A stretch of 64,000 nucleotides of DNA. It comes from Campylobacter pinnipediorum subsp. pinnipediorum. GTDB taxonomy: Bacteria; Campylobacterota; Campylobacteria; Campylobacterales; Campylobacteraceae. The notes beneath the pieces are model-generated. The model did not search any database, had not been told where the DNA came from, and saw only the letters and a list, made by a program, of their open reading frames with translations. Of the stretch, positions 37,989 to 46,192 are shown one piece after another; position 1 is the stretch's first letter, and every line of letters begins with the position of its first letter. The stretch lies in the NCBI RefSeq assembly GCF_002021925.1, contig NZ_CP012546.1:1-64000 (forward strand), read 5' to 3'. Made by a program: the position numbers and the translations under genes.

Positions 37989-38384
37989 GCATATCCTTCA
38001 TTAAAACAGGTGTTTTTTACACTTTAAGGCTTGTATAAGCTTACAAAATATAGCTAAAAAACCGATAAAATCGCTATTTAATAGCATTTTACGAATTACA
38101 ACTTTTTACAAAATGTTCCGATAAAGTAGAATAAAAAACAAATAACAAAAAAAGAAAGAGTAATGAATTGTTATAGCATATTCAAAATAGTCTCTTTTTT
38201 GTAAAATAAATAATACATAATAAAAAAAGAGATTATATTTTAAATAACACTTTATAACTTATAAATAACTTTATAATAACTAATTATTTAACACTTTATA
38301 ACTTTAATATAACTAATATTTTACTATATATTTAACACAATATAATCATATTTTAACACACTTTAAGAAAATAGTGATATAATT
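37989..38384. repeat. 396-bp direct repeat, copy 2, upstream of parA
   Basis: This copy matches 17711-18106 base for base except for two differences seen by eye (within the GCTATTTAATAGC palindrome and shortly after). It carries the same motif TACAAAATGTTCCGATAAA (38107-38125), the inverted repeat, the four phased TAACAC boxes and the extended -10 box. Here it stands directly before the partition gene parA, which suggests a partition site, a replication iteron region or a shared operator. Confidence 0.92.
38375..38383 (+). promoter_or_regulatory. Extended -10 promoter element before parA
   Basis: TGATATAAT at the end of repeat copy 2 lies about 30 bp before the parA ATG, a suitable distance for a promoter with a short leader. 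It is identical to the element in copy 1. Confidence 0.65.
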
Positions 38385-38414
38385 CATATAATTTTAATGT
38401 ATTAAGGAAGTATA

Positions 38415-39071
38415 ATGATTGTATCGATTTGCAATGAAAAAGGAGGAAGTGGAAAAAGTACCTTAGCAACAAATATTGCCATTAATCAAAGTTTATCTAA
38501 AAACGAACTACCGCTATTAATGGATACTGATCCACAAAAATCGATAGCTACATTTTTAAACATAAGAAACGAAGAAAACAAACCAAAGGTTTTTGATTTT
38601 ACATATAAATATGGCGAAAATTTAAAAGAATTCTTGCAAAGCTATAGCGGTAACAAAGACATTATAATTGATACTGGCGGAAGAGATAGTAGAGAGATGA
38701 GAATAGCTATTGCATTAAGTGATATGATTATAATTCCAACAATCCCAAGCCAGTTTGATGTTAGCGTGCTAGATAAAATGGTTAATGTTATAAAAATGGC
38801 AAAAGAACAAAACGAAAAACTCATAGCATATATAGTAATCAACAGGGCTTCAACAAATCCTTTTTTATATAAAAAAATCGAGAGTTTAAAAAGTTTTATA
38901 GAAGAGATAGAGCAAGATTATATAAAATTAGCCGAAACAATCATATATGAGCGAGAACGCTACAAAGTAGCAACTCAACTAGGGCTTGGTGTGGTTGAAA
39001 TAAAAGACGGTAACAAGGCGGAAAGCGAAATTAAAAACTTATGTCTTGAACTTTTTAATACAAATAAATAG
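38415..39071 (+). CDS. parA: ParA-family partition ATPase
   Basis: ParA ATPases move plasmids to daughter cells by ATP-dependent binding to the nucleoid. The 218-residue product has the deviant Walker A KGGSGKST (residues 9-16), a Walker A'-like MDTDPQKS and the DIIIDTGGRDS Walker B region. It is the short ParA type without an N-terminal DNA-binding domain. AAGGAAG lies before the ATG, and the partner gene follows after 15 bp. In an integrated element it may stabilise the excised circle. Confidence 0.92.
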   Translation: MIVSICNEKGGSGKSTLATNIAINQSLSKNELPLLMDTDPQKSIATFLNIRNEENKPKVFDFTYKYGENLKEFLQSYSGNKDIIIDTGGRDSREMRIAIALSDMIIIPTIPSQFDVSVLDKMVNVIKMAKEQNEKLIAYIVINRASTNPFLYKKIESLKSFIEEIEQDYIKLAETIIYERERYKVATQLGLGVVEIKDGNKAESEIKNLCLELFNTNK

Positions 39072-39086
39072 ATTACGGAGATAAAA

Positions 39087-39653
39087 ATGAATTTTAAAAA
39101 AACCACAAACTCAATTGAAAATTTAGATGCGTTTATAGATGGTGCAGAGACTCAAAGAGAGAGAAAAGAAATAAATACTTCTTTTATAAATGTTAAATTT
39201 TCAACAGAACTTGGAGAAAAAATTAAACAAAAATATCCAATATTATCTATTTCAAAATTTATAGAGCAATCATTAATTAACGATATTCCACACATAAAAG
39301 AAGAAATTTTGCCATTTATTTATCAACAAGCCAAGTGGTATGATATGAAAATGGATGATTTTGTAAAATTTAAAATGGGCTTAACGGAATCGCCACAGAC
39401 AATAGAACCAAACAAAACGGATGCAGTATTAAAAAATAGGGGGTTAAGGATAAGTAATGAAAATAAAGAGAAAATAATCAAGAAAGCACAAAATATCGGG
39501 TTAAAAATTTTAACTTATTCAGAAATCAAAATTTTAGCTACTTATAAATTAAAAGATATTTTTACGTTTGAAGAGTTGATGCAATTTAAAGCAGAAGCGA
39601 TGAATTACGAGCTAGAACTAGATGAATACATTGCAATGAGAATAAAGGGATAG
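39087..39653 (+). CDS. Unknown ParA-partner protein, possible centromere-binding protein
   Basis: The 188-residue product is not recognised as ParB. It has no HTH_ParB or CTPase-like motif that I can see. A segment INVKFSTELGEKIKQKYPIL followed by SISKFIEQSLI resembles a ribbon-helix-helix fold, which small partition partners often use. The rest is helical. Directly downstream of parA and ahead of a bidirectional terminator, it is the natural candidate to bind the phased boxes in the upstream repeat. Confidence 0.6.
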   Translation: MNFKKTTNSIENLDAFIDGAETQRERKEINTSFINVKFSTELGEKIKQKYPILSISKFIEQSLINDIPHIKEEILPFIYQQAKWYDMKMDDFVKFKMGLTESPQTIEPNKTDAVLKNRGLRISNENKEKIIKKAQNIGLKILTYSEIKILATYKLKDIFTFEELMQFKAEAMNYELELDEYIAMRIKG

Positions 39654-39660
39654 AAAGCTT

Positions 39661-39684
39661 AAAAACGGCATATTAGCCGTTTTT
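39661..39684. terminator. Bidirectional terminator between the par operon and rep
   Basis: AAAAACGGC (39661-39669), loop ATATTA and GCCGTTTTT (39676-39684) form a 9-bp stem with A run and T run on either side. This is a classic intrinsic terminator working in both directions between the convergent partner gene and rep. Confidence 0.9.
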
Positions 39685-40486
39685 ATGAAGCATCTTTAAA
39701 AAGAAATTTAAAAGAATAGCCGACTATTTTTTTATTGTCGTTTGCTAAAAATTGTTTTTCAAACATAAGTTTCTTGAAGTAGTTTTTATTTAATTCCTTT
39801 ATGGATGGCAAAATTACTCTAGTATCAATATTGCTGGACTCGTAATAATCTGGCACAGCCATAAGGTTCTCAAAATCAGATCGGCTAAATTTTACACATT
39901 TAAAACCATCTTTATCAGGTTTTATATTTTCATATTGGAGTAATAACCGATAAAGAGTTTTTGCAAATTTGCCTTTTATGGCTACAAAATCATATAAATT
40001 AATTTTCATAAATTGAAGAACACCAAAGAGAATATCTAAGGCAATAGGATTCATTTTAAAGCGTAAAATTTGTTGATTTCTAAAGGTTTTAATGTCAGTA
40101 AAAAATACACCCAAACTTAAAATTTCATCGTCATCTGTAATTTCAAGGGTTCTATATATTGCTGCACCATCCTTGCCAAGAACTTTATTTGCAAAACTTT
40201 TAACTTCATCGTTAAACCTAGTTTTATTTATCCCTTTGTCAAAAAATCTAGAAATTTCAGAGTAAGGCATTTCTATAAAGCCTTTATTTTCTGCATATCC
40301 TTTTTGCTTTGCAAACCAGCAAATCGTAAAGAATATATCATAATCCCTAGCTGTAAAATTAACTGGAAACAAAATAGAATTCATCTTATTTTTAAAAACA
40401 AGATTACCGTATGATTTTTTAAAATTCTTTTTTGAAACTTCTAACACAAAATCGCCTTTCTCAAAATAGAAAGAAAAGTCACTCAT
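39683..40486 (-). CDS. Rep_3-family replication initiator
   Basis: Rep_3 proteins bind iterons and start theta replication of plasmids. The 267-residue product has the two winged-helix layout of that family: SILFPVNFTARDYDIFFTI, the IEMPYSEISRFF segment, FFTDIKTFRNQQILRFKMN, and FAKTLYRLLLQYENIKPDKDG leading into the second domain. The ATG is preceded on the minus strand by GAGGT. It is the last gene of the element, 60-odd bp from the attR core. Its presence beside parA means the element could replicate as a plasmid after excision. Confidence 0.85.
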   Translation of the reverse strand: MSDFSFYFEKGDFVLEVSKKNFKKSYGNLVFKNKMNSILFPVNFTARDYDIFFTICWFAKQKGYAENKGFIEMPYSEISRFFDKGINKTRFNDEVKSFANKVLGKDGAAIYRTLEITDDDEILSLGVFFTDIKTFRNQQILRFKMNPIALDILFGVLQFMKINLYDFVAIKGKFAKTLYRLLLQYENIKPDKDGFKCVKFSRSDFENLMAVPDYYESSNIDTRVILPSIKELNKNYFKKLMFEKQFLANDNKKIVGYSFKFLFKDAS

Positions 40487-40548
40487 ATTTATACCTCGTA
40501 ATCTAAAAATTTGACTACAATTTTAAAATACTTTTAATGTGTTGAAGC

Positions 40549-40560
40549 TTAAATTTATTA
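40549..40560. other. attR: Right attachment site (attR core)
   Basis: TTAAATTTATTA here equals 10189-10200. The last codon TTA of the repeat is in the same phase on both sides, so joining the flanks restores the acetyltransferase reading frame. Confidence 0.85.
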
Positions 40561-41190
40561 ATTGACTCAATACTTGATAAAATAGGAAATAGTGGAACTC
40601 TTGCATTACAAACATTTAATTGGCGGTTTTGTTCTGGAGAAACATATGATATTTTAAATACAAAATCAGAAACCGGTTCATTGGGTAATATTGCTCTTAA
40701 AAGAGATGATTTTAAAAGAACTAGACATCCAATATATTCTTTTGCTGTTGCAGGTAAATACCAAAATGAGCTTATTTCTTTAAGAAATAAAGGTGCTTTT
40801 GATGCTAATTCGCCTTTTGACTTTATGTATAAACATAATGCAAAAATGATTATAATCGGATTACCTCTTCAAAATTCTTTTACATTTGTGCATTATGTAG
40901 AAGAGATGTATAAGGTGAGTTATAGATATAATAAAACATTTACTTCTTATTATATTGATGATAAAGGGAATAAAGAACTTGTTAAATATGATATGCATGT
41001 TAGAGATATTGAAAATAAAGTTTTAACTTTTATTGAACCACTAGAATCTATATTTATTGAAAATAATGTTATGAAAGTATCTTTATTTGATGGTATAGAA
41101 ATTAAAAAAATTGATTTGTATTTAGCATATAATATAATAAAAAAAGATATTCTAGAAAATAATGGTAATAATTTATATAAAATAGAATAA
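40549..41190 (+). pseudogene. 3' part of the AAC(3)-type N-acetyltransferase gene
   Basis: The frame reads LLIDSILDKIGNSGTLALQT, then FNWRFCSGETYD, SLGNIALKRDDFKRTRHPIYSFAV and onward to a stop at 41190. It shows AAC(3)-family features: GTLxxxTF, SLGNIAxxxxxxR-xRxxHPxxSFA, and GLPLQNSFTFVHYVEE. There is no start codon because the first ~40 codons are at 10078-10200. With them the gene would encode about 250 residues, a normal length. A TTG at 40681 opens a shorter frame but lacks the N-terminal substrate region. The rest of the gene shows no damage, so excision should restore it. Confidence 0.85.
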
Positions 41191-41429
41191 ATGATTAAAA
41201 AACTAAGCCAAATACAATTTCGTATATAACTTCTTACTATAAATAAATACGTGGATTTTGTTTTTCTTATAATGATTTTAAAACTTAAGTATGGAACTTA
41301 CAAAGTAAAAATATATACTAATTAACGATGTAAAAGTAGAAACTATATGAAATTATTCATAAATTAGACTCAGCTAATTTAATTAAAATAATGCCATAAA
41401 ATAATCTATTTTTAACACCAATATATTAT

Positions 41430-41450
41430 ATTGATAATTTTTTTATCAAT
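41430..41450 (-). terminator. Hairpin at the end of the rluB-like gene
   Basis: ATTGATAA (41430-41437) and TTATCAAT (41443-41450) pair around a T5 loop and overlap the stop codon of the minus-strand pseudouridine synthase gene. It is A/T-only apart from two pairs, so it is a weak candidate for the 3' end of the rsmA-rnj-kdsD-rluB unit. Confidence 0.4.
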
Positions 41451-42222
41451 ACCTAACTCCATTTTGTTTTAAAAAGTCTCTCAAATCCTCGTATTCACTA
41501 TTTTCAAAGTATCTCCACTTGCCATCTTTAAGCATTCCAAGCTCAACCCTTCCAAAACTAACTCTTTTAAGATCAACAACTTCCAAATCAAAATATCCAA
41601 AAAATCTTCTAAGCTCTCTATTTTTACCCTCATTTATCATAACACGAAGTTTGGTATAACCACCACTAGAACCAAATATATCAAAGGCTACAAAAGGTTT
41701 AAAATCCATAGATGTTATCTTGCTTTTTTCGTGAGCACCTTTTGTTGCATTTTGTGCAAAAAAGCCCTCTCTCATAGCATTTTTAACCTCTTCTGTTATA
41801 TCTCCCTTTATCTTTAAATAATACTCTCTTTCTATATCGCTATTCATAAGTGCAGTCGCGATAGCTGGTGCATCTGTTAAAAGCAAAAGCCCTTCACTTG
41901 CAAAGTCAAGCCTACCTATACTAACAAATTTTGAAAATCCACGAGGTAAGTTATCATATATAGTTTTTCTTCCACGATCATCTTTTTTTGTTACTAACTC
42001 ACCCTTTTGTTTGTTATAAACAATAACAGTAAAATCTTTCTTTTCTTTTACGAATCTACCATTTATCTTTACTTTATCATCACTGCTAACACTAACAGCC
42101 ATTTTACTAACTACTTTGTTATTTATACTAACCTTACCTTGTTTGATTAGTTCGTCAGCCTCTCTTCTTGAATAGTTTGTGTTATGTGATATAAATTTAT
42201 TTAGTCTCATTTTTTCTTGCAT
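41446..42222 (-). CDS. rluB: RsuA/RluB-family pseudouridine synthase
   Basis: These enzymes isomerise specific uridines in ribosomal RNA. The 258-residue protein has an N-terminal S4 RNA-binding domain (MRLNKFISHNTNYSRREADE then LIKQGKVSINN) and a catalytic domain with the aspartate in GRLDFASEGLLLLT and ELRRFFGYF near the end. The family is certain; RluB (23S rRNA) rather than RsuA or RluE is likely from length but not proven. Its start overlaps the end of the kdsD gene by one base. Confidence 0.88.
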   Translation of the reverse strand: MQEKMRLNKFISHNTNYSRREADELIKQGKVSINNKVVSKMAVSVSSDDKVKINGRFVKEKKDFTVIVYNKQKGELVTKKDDRGRKTIYDNLPRGFSKFVSIGRLDFASEGLLLLTDAPAIATALMNSDIEREYYLKIKGDITEEVKNAMREGFFAQNATKGAHEKSKITSMDFKPFVAFDIFGSSGGYTKLRVMINEGKNRELRRFFGYFDLEVVDLKRVSFGRVELGMLKDGKWRYFENSEYEDLRDFLKQNGVRY

Positions 42223-43184
42223 TATTTTAGTCCTAAGCTTGTTAAATCGTGGATATGAAGCACACCTCTTATCTCATTGTCTTTTAAAATTATAAGAAGT
42301 TGAATTTTAAATTTCTCTATCAAAGCTAACGCATCTATTGCTAACATATCCTCGTTATCTAACACTTTTGGATTTTTTGTAGCATAGTTTATAGCCTTTG
42401 CATTTATATCAAAATTCTCATCCATCAAAGCTCTTCTTAAATCACCATCACTCAAAACAGCAACTAATGTATTATTTTTATTAACTATCAAAACATTTCC
42501 AAGTTTTGAGTGAGTCATCACATCTATCGTAGTTTTTAAGCTTTCATCTTCATTTACTATCGGAAGATTTTCAGTTTTCATTATGTCTTTTACTTTTATA
42601 AAAAGTCTCTTTCCTAAGCTTCCACCAGGATGAAAATTTGCAAAATCCTCTTGTTTGAAATTTCTCTTATTCATCAAACAAACAGCTAACGCATCTCCTA
42701 ACACAAGTGTTAGTGTCGTAGAGCTTGTAGGTGCTGCATTTAGTGGGCAAGCCTCTTTTTGTATGTCTAGTTTTAGCACCACATCGCTATAATAACCAAG
42801 CGAACTATCTTTGCTTTTTGTCATAGATATGATACTAACACCAAATCGTTTGATGTGAGGAAGTATCTTTGTTAGTTCCTCACTCTCTCCACTAAAACTT
42901 ATAGCTAACACTACATCATCTTTGCTTATCATTCCAAGATCGCCGTGCATAGCCTCCGTAGGATGTAAGAAAAAGCTAGGTGTTCCTGTGCTTGCAAGTG
43001 TGGCTGCTATCTTTGCACCTATATGTCCGCTTTTGCCTACACCAGTTACTACAACTTTACCCTTAGTGCGATGTATAAGTTCGACTGCTTTTTGCATATT
43101 TTCATCTATAAGCTCGACATTTCTTAAAATTTCGTTAGCTTCTAGTGTTAGTACTTGTCTTGCTATTTTTATATAATCACCCAA
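42222..43184 (-). CDS. kdsD: Arabinose-5-phosphate isomerase, KpsF/GutQ/KdsD family
   Basis: The enzyme converts ribulose-5-phosphate to arabinose-5-phosphate, the first step to Kdo for lipo-oligosaccharide. The 320-residue protein has a SIS domain (VVTGVGKSGHIGAKIAATLA, TEAMHGDLGMI, SFSGESEELTKILP) followed by two CBS domains (VLSDGDLRRAL and GVLHIHDLTSLGLK). Length and arrangement are standard. It lies 9 bp from rnj and overlaps the rluB-like gene, so the block is one operon. Confidence 0.93.
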   Translation of the reverse strand: MGDYIKIARQVLTLEANEILRNVELIDENMQKAVELIHRTKGKVVVTGVGKSGHIGAKIAATLASTGTPSFFLHPTEAMHGDLGMISKDDVVLAISFSGESEELTKILPHIKRFGVSIISMTKSKDSSLGYYSDVVLKLDIQKEACPLNAAPTSSTTLTLVLGDALAVCLMNKRNFKQEDFANFHPGGSLGKRLFIKVKDIMKTENLPIVNEDESLKTTIDVMTHSKLGNVLIVNKNNTLVAVLSDGDLRRALMDENFDINAKAINYATKNPKVLDNEDMLAIDALALIEKFKIQLLIILKDNEIRGVLHIHDLTSLGLK

Positions 43185-43193
43185 TTTTTTTCC

Positions 43194-45209
43194 TTACATT
43201 ATATAAATTATTGGAACGATAGTTGGATATTTTTTCACTTTTCTAAATATATGCTTTCTTATCACTTGTCTTATTTGACTTTCAAGCATTCTATTATCTT
43301 TTAAAAGTTCCTCTTTTACATTGCTTAAAAATTGAACCAATATCTCTTGCATCTCTTTACTAAACTCAGCATCTTGCTTATTTGCAACCAAACCATAGCT
43401 TATGACCCTAGGTTTTCCTATAAGCTTTTGATTATGACTTGAAATTTGAGCTATTATCATAACTACACCAGACTCAGCCAAGTTTTGTCTATCTATCACG
43501 ACATCATCAGCTATTTGTTTATTTATCTGATTATCTATAAACATCTTTCCGGTTTTTACCGTTCTTACTCTTTTTAGATGTTTGTATGATACTTCCATCT
43601 GATCGCCATCACTCATAAGATATATATTTTTCTCATTTACACCACATGCTATCGCTGTTTCTTTGTGTTTTGCTATGTGATTGTATTCGCCGTGAACAGG
43701 TAGGAAAAATTTAGGTTTTACAAGCCTTAACATTAGCTTTTGTTCCTCTTGAGCTGCATGTCCGCTTACGTGAATTTCACTAAAATCCTGATAAGCTACA
43801 TTTGCTCCGCTCTTTATCAAAAAGTTCAATACCTTTGATACACTAGACTCATTACCTGGTATCGCTTTTGAGCTTATGATTATTTGATCAGTTGGTTTTA
43901 TCTTTATATATTTATGCTCATCAGTTGCCATTCTATATAAAGCACTCATAGTTTCACCTTGAGATCCAGTAGTAACTATAAGCACATCGCTATCTTTATA
44001 CTTAGCGACCTCATTTGCATCTATAAATATCTTTTTATCAAGCTTTATATAACCAAGTTCCATTGCTGTAAATAGGTTTCTCTCCATACTTCTACCTATC
44101 ACACAAACTTTTCTGTTGTATTTAAGTCCCCAAGATATAGCTTGATAAACACGGTGGATATTTGAGCTAAATGTACTCATTATAACCCTACCTTTTGCCT
44201 TTGAAAATATCGCATCAAAAGTCTTACCAACACTACTTTCAGACTTTGTAAAGCCCTCTTTATAGCTATTTGTGCTATCACTCATAAGACACAAAACACC
44301 ACGTTCACCATAATACGCTAAGCGACCAAGATCAGCAGGATATCCATCTATCGGAGTATGATCTATCTTAAAATCCCCAGTATGTATTATCGTTCCAGCT
44401 TTTGTTGTTATAGCAAGGGATGAGGCATCTATGATAGAGTGTGTCATATGTATCCACTCTATTTCAAACTCGCCTATTTGATATGGTTTTCTTTTTTCCA
44501 CTGAACGAAAAAATGACCTTTCGCTTTTTAACCCATGCTCTTCAAATTTATTATTTATCATACCAAGTGGAAGTGGAGTAGCATATATAGGAAACTTAAA
44601 CTCTTTGAAAAAATACGGCACCGCCCCTATATGATCCTCGTGTGCGTGAGTGATGATTATACCGGCGATTTTATCCTTTATCTTTCTTATATAGTCAAAA
44701 TCAGGTATAAGTATATCAACCCCGTGCATACCCTCATTTGGAAAGCTCATACCTATATCTACTATGATAGCTGAGTTTTCAGTCTCAAACACAGTCATAT
44801 TTCCGCCGATCTCACCAAGCCCACCAAGTGGGGTTATGCGTATTTTATGTTCGTTAGAGTGTAGGTATTTTAGTGGTTCAAGTATAAGCTCATGTGCAGC
44901 CCTGTTTGCTTGCATAGCCTGCGCTATATCTTGTTGCCAAGGTTCATTACCATTTAGTTTGGCTGGTAAATTCTTGCGTATTCTTTTTTTCTTAGGTGCT
45001 TTTTCACCGTTAGTGTTTGTGCTGTTTTCTTGTTTGTTTGTGTTAGGGTTAGAATTTTTTGCTTTGTTGTTTGTTGGTTTTTTCTCTTGTTTGTTTTGAT
45101 TTACACCATTTTCATCTACTTTTGGTTTAGGTTTTTTATGGTTAAATCTCTTTTTTTTGTTGTCCTTACTATCGTTAGTTATAACTTTAGCTTCATTGTT
45201 TTCGCTCAT
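43194..45209 (-). CDS. rnj: Ribonuclease J
   Basis: RNase J is a 5'-3' exo- and endoribonuclease that replaces RNase E in epsilonproteobacteria. The 671-residue protein has a metallo-beta-lactamase core with HAHEDHIGAVPYF, the beta-CASP domain (STNSYKEGFTKSE, GSQGETMSALYRMA), and HVSGHAAQEEQKLML followed by PVHGEYNH. Its first ~110 residues are a Lys/Asn-rich disordered extension, known from Helicobacter RNase J. It overlaps the rsmA gene end by 17 bp. Confidence 0.95.
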   Translation of the reverse strand: MSENNEAKVITNDSKDNKKKRFNHKKPKPKVDENGVNQNKQEKKPTNNKAKNSNPNTNKQENSTNTNGEKAPKKKRIRKNLPAKLNGNEPWQQDIAQAMQANRAAHELILEPLKYLHSNEHKIRITPLGGLGEIGGNMTVFETENSAIIVDIGMSFPNEGMHGVDILIPDFDYIRKIKDKIAGIIITHAHEDHIGAVPYFFKEFKFPIYATPLPLGMINNKFEEHGLKSERSFFRSVEKRKPYQIGEFEIEWIHMTHSIIDASSLAITTKAGTIIHTGDFKIDHTPIDGYPADLGRLAYYGERGVLCLMSDSTNSYKEGFTKSESSVGKTFDAIFSKAKGRVIMSTFSSNIHRVYQAISWGLKYNRKVCVIGRSMERNLFTAMELGYIKLDKKIFIDANEVAKYKDSDVLIVTTGSQGETMSALYRMATDEHKYIKIKPTDQIIISSKAIPGNESSVSKVLNFLIKSGANVAYQDFSEIHVSGHAAQEEQKLMLRLVKPKFFLPVHGEYNHIAKHKETAIACGVNEKNIYLMSDGDQMEVSYKHLKRVRTVKTGKMFIDNQINKQIADDVVIDRQNLAESGVVMIIAQISSHNQKLIGKPRVISYGLVANKQDAEFSKEMQEILVQFLSNVKEELLKDNRMLESQIRQVIRKHIFRKVKKYPTIVPIIYIM

Positions 45210-46029
45210 TTCTTGCCTTTATTTTTTCATAAATTTTTAAATACAAGGCGACATTTGACTCGTGTGGACGAAGATTTTGGTTTATATCAAGTTCATCAAA
45301 AACTATGCGAAGTTTTTCTTTTTCTACTTTTGAACTTAAATTTTTAAACAAAGTCTTTCTAGGGGCTATAAAACAAGCTTTCAAAAAGTCTTTAAATTTA
45401 TGATACTCATTTATATCACTAAAAAGACCATTATCTCCTAAAAGCTCTTGCTTTTTATCTATCCTTAGAACTGATGAAACAACTTTTGGTATAGGATCAA
45501 AGCACTCAGGAGCTACATCAAAAAGTAGCTTACAAGATCCTGTTAAATTTGCAAGTACTCCAAGAGAGCTAAACTCTCTATCTCCTCCATTACTAGCAAA
45601 TTTCATAGCTACCTCTTTTTGTGTCATAGCTACTATACTTATACAGTTTTGATCTTCTAATGCATTTAATATCATCTTGGTTGCGACATAGTAGGGCAGG
45701 TTTGCCACTAATATATATGGCACATCGCTTAAACTCTTATGTTCACACCAATGCAAATTTGCATCTTTGTTTATCAGTCTAAATTGTCCATTTTCGGCTT
45801 TATCTTTAAATCTATCAAGCAAGATAGGTATAAGCTCACTATCTATCTCATAGCTTGTTACTTTAAAATCACTCTTTAAAAGCCAAAAGGTCAAATCACC
45901 TAAGCCAGGCCCAATTTCAACTATATGTTTTATATCTTTGTTATCTTTGGGAATCGATTGGATGATCTTTGATAAAACACCTGCATCTTGTAAAAAATTC
46001 TGTCCAAAATGTTTCTTAGCTTTTATCAT
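45193..46029 (-). CDS. rsmA: 16S rRNA dimethyladenosine transferase RsmA (KsgA)
   Basis: RsmA dimethylates two adjacent adenines near the 3' end of 16S rRNA, a late step of 30S assembly. The 278-residue protein shows KKHFGQNFLQD, the SAM site VEIGPGLGDLT, and the catalytic NLPYYVAT motif, plus the SVVLRIDKK-like region (VSSVLRIDKKQEL). Length is normal. It heads the minus-strand unit with rnj, kdsD and the rluB-like gene. The divergent gene is the autotransporter. Confidence 0.95.
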   Translation of the reverse strand: MIKAKKHFGQNFLQDAGVLSKIIQSIPKDNKDIKHIVEIGPGLGDLTFWLLKSDFKVTSYEIDSELIPILLDRFKDKAENGQFRLINKDANLHWCEHKSLSDVPYILVANLPYYVATKMILNALEDQNCISIVAMTQKEVAMKFASNGGDREFSSLGVLANLTGSCKLLFDVAPECFDPIPKVVSSVLRIDKKQELLGDNGLFSDINEYHKFKDFLKACFIAPRKTLFKNLSSKVEKEKLRIVFDELDINQNLRPHESNVALYLKIYEKIKARNERKQ

Positions 46030-46146
46030 AGCCGATATTGTATCTAAATGATACTTATAATGAAATAAATCAAATTTTTATATTTATTTTAATTTTTTAT
46101 TAGTTTATATAATTAATAATATTAATTTTTAATAATAATTTAATAT

Positions 46147-46161
46147 GGGGGGGGGTAAAAT
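46147..46161 (+). promoter_or_regulatory. G9 tract abutting a -10 box, likely phase-variable promoter
   Basis: Nine G residues (46147-46155) in a region that is otherwise almost pure A/T are followed at once by TAAAAT (46156-46161), a good -10 box about 30 bp before the start codon of the autotransporter. Poly-G tracts are the main slipping sequences of Campylobacter. In this place length changes would alter the -35/-10 spacing and so transcription rather than the reading frame. The tract is seen; the promoter role is inferred. Confidence 0.7.
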
Positions 46162-46192
46162 ACCTAGCTAAATTTTATTTAAGGAGAAAAAG

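Larger units (their letters stand above)
10201..40560. mobile_element. 30.36-kb integrative and conjugative element inserted in an acetyltransferase gene
   Basis: The element is bounded by the 12-bp direct repeat TTAAATTTATTA and interrupts one host gene. From the left it holds an integrase (minus strand), two unknown coiled-coil genes, TrbJ/VirB5-like, SSB, TrbM, a TOPRIM protein, a HEPN/MNT pair, a relaxase (minus strand), VirB2-3-4-7-8-9-10-11, MobC-like, VirD4, ArdC-like, TrbL/VirB6-like, topoisomerase, an EcoRI-type methylase, ParA with a partner gene, and a Rep_3 initiator at the right end. Base composition is close to that of the host, so it probably circulates among relatives. All core genes look intact, so it may still move. 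It combines ICE and plasmid functions. Confidence 0.9.

Noticed and set aside
40681-41190. A 169-codon gene starting at TTG 40681
   Set aside because: Homology to the acetyltransferase continues in frame upstream to the attR core, so this is the rest of an interrupted gene.
41191-41445. A small gene after the acetyltransferase fragment
   Set aside because: The ATG frame ends after 12 codons and no ribosome site or homology is evident; it may be debris of a lost neighbour.
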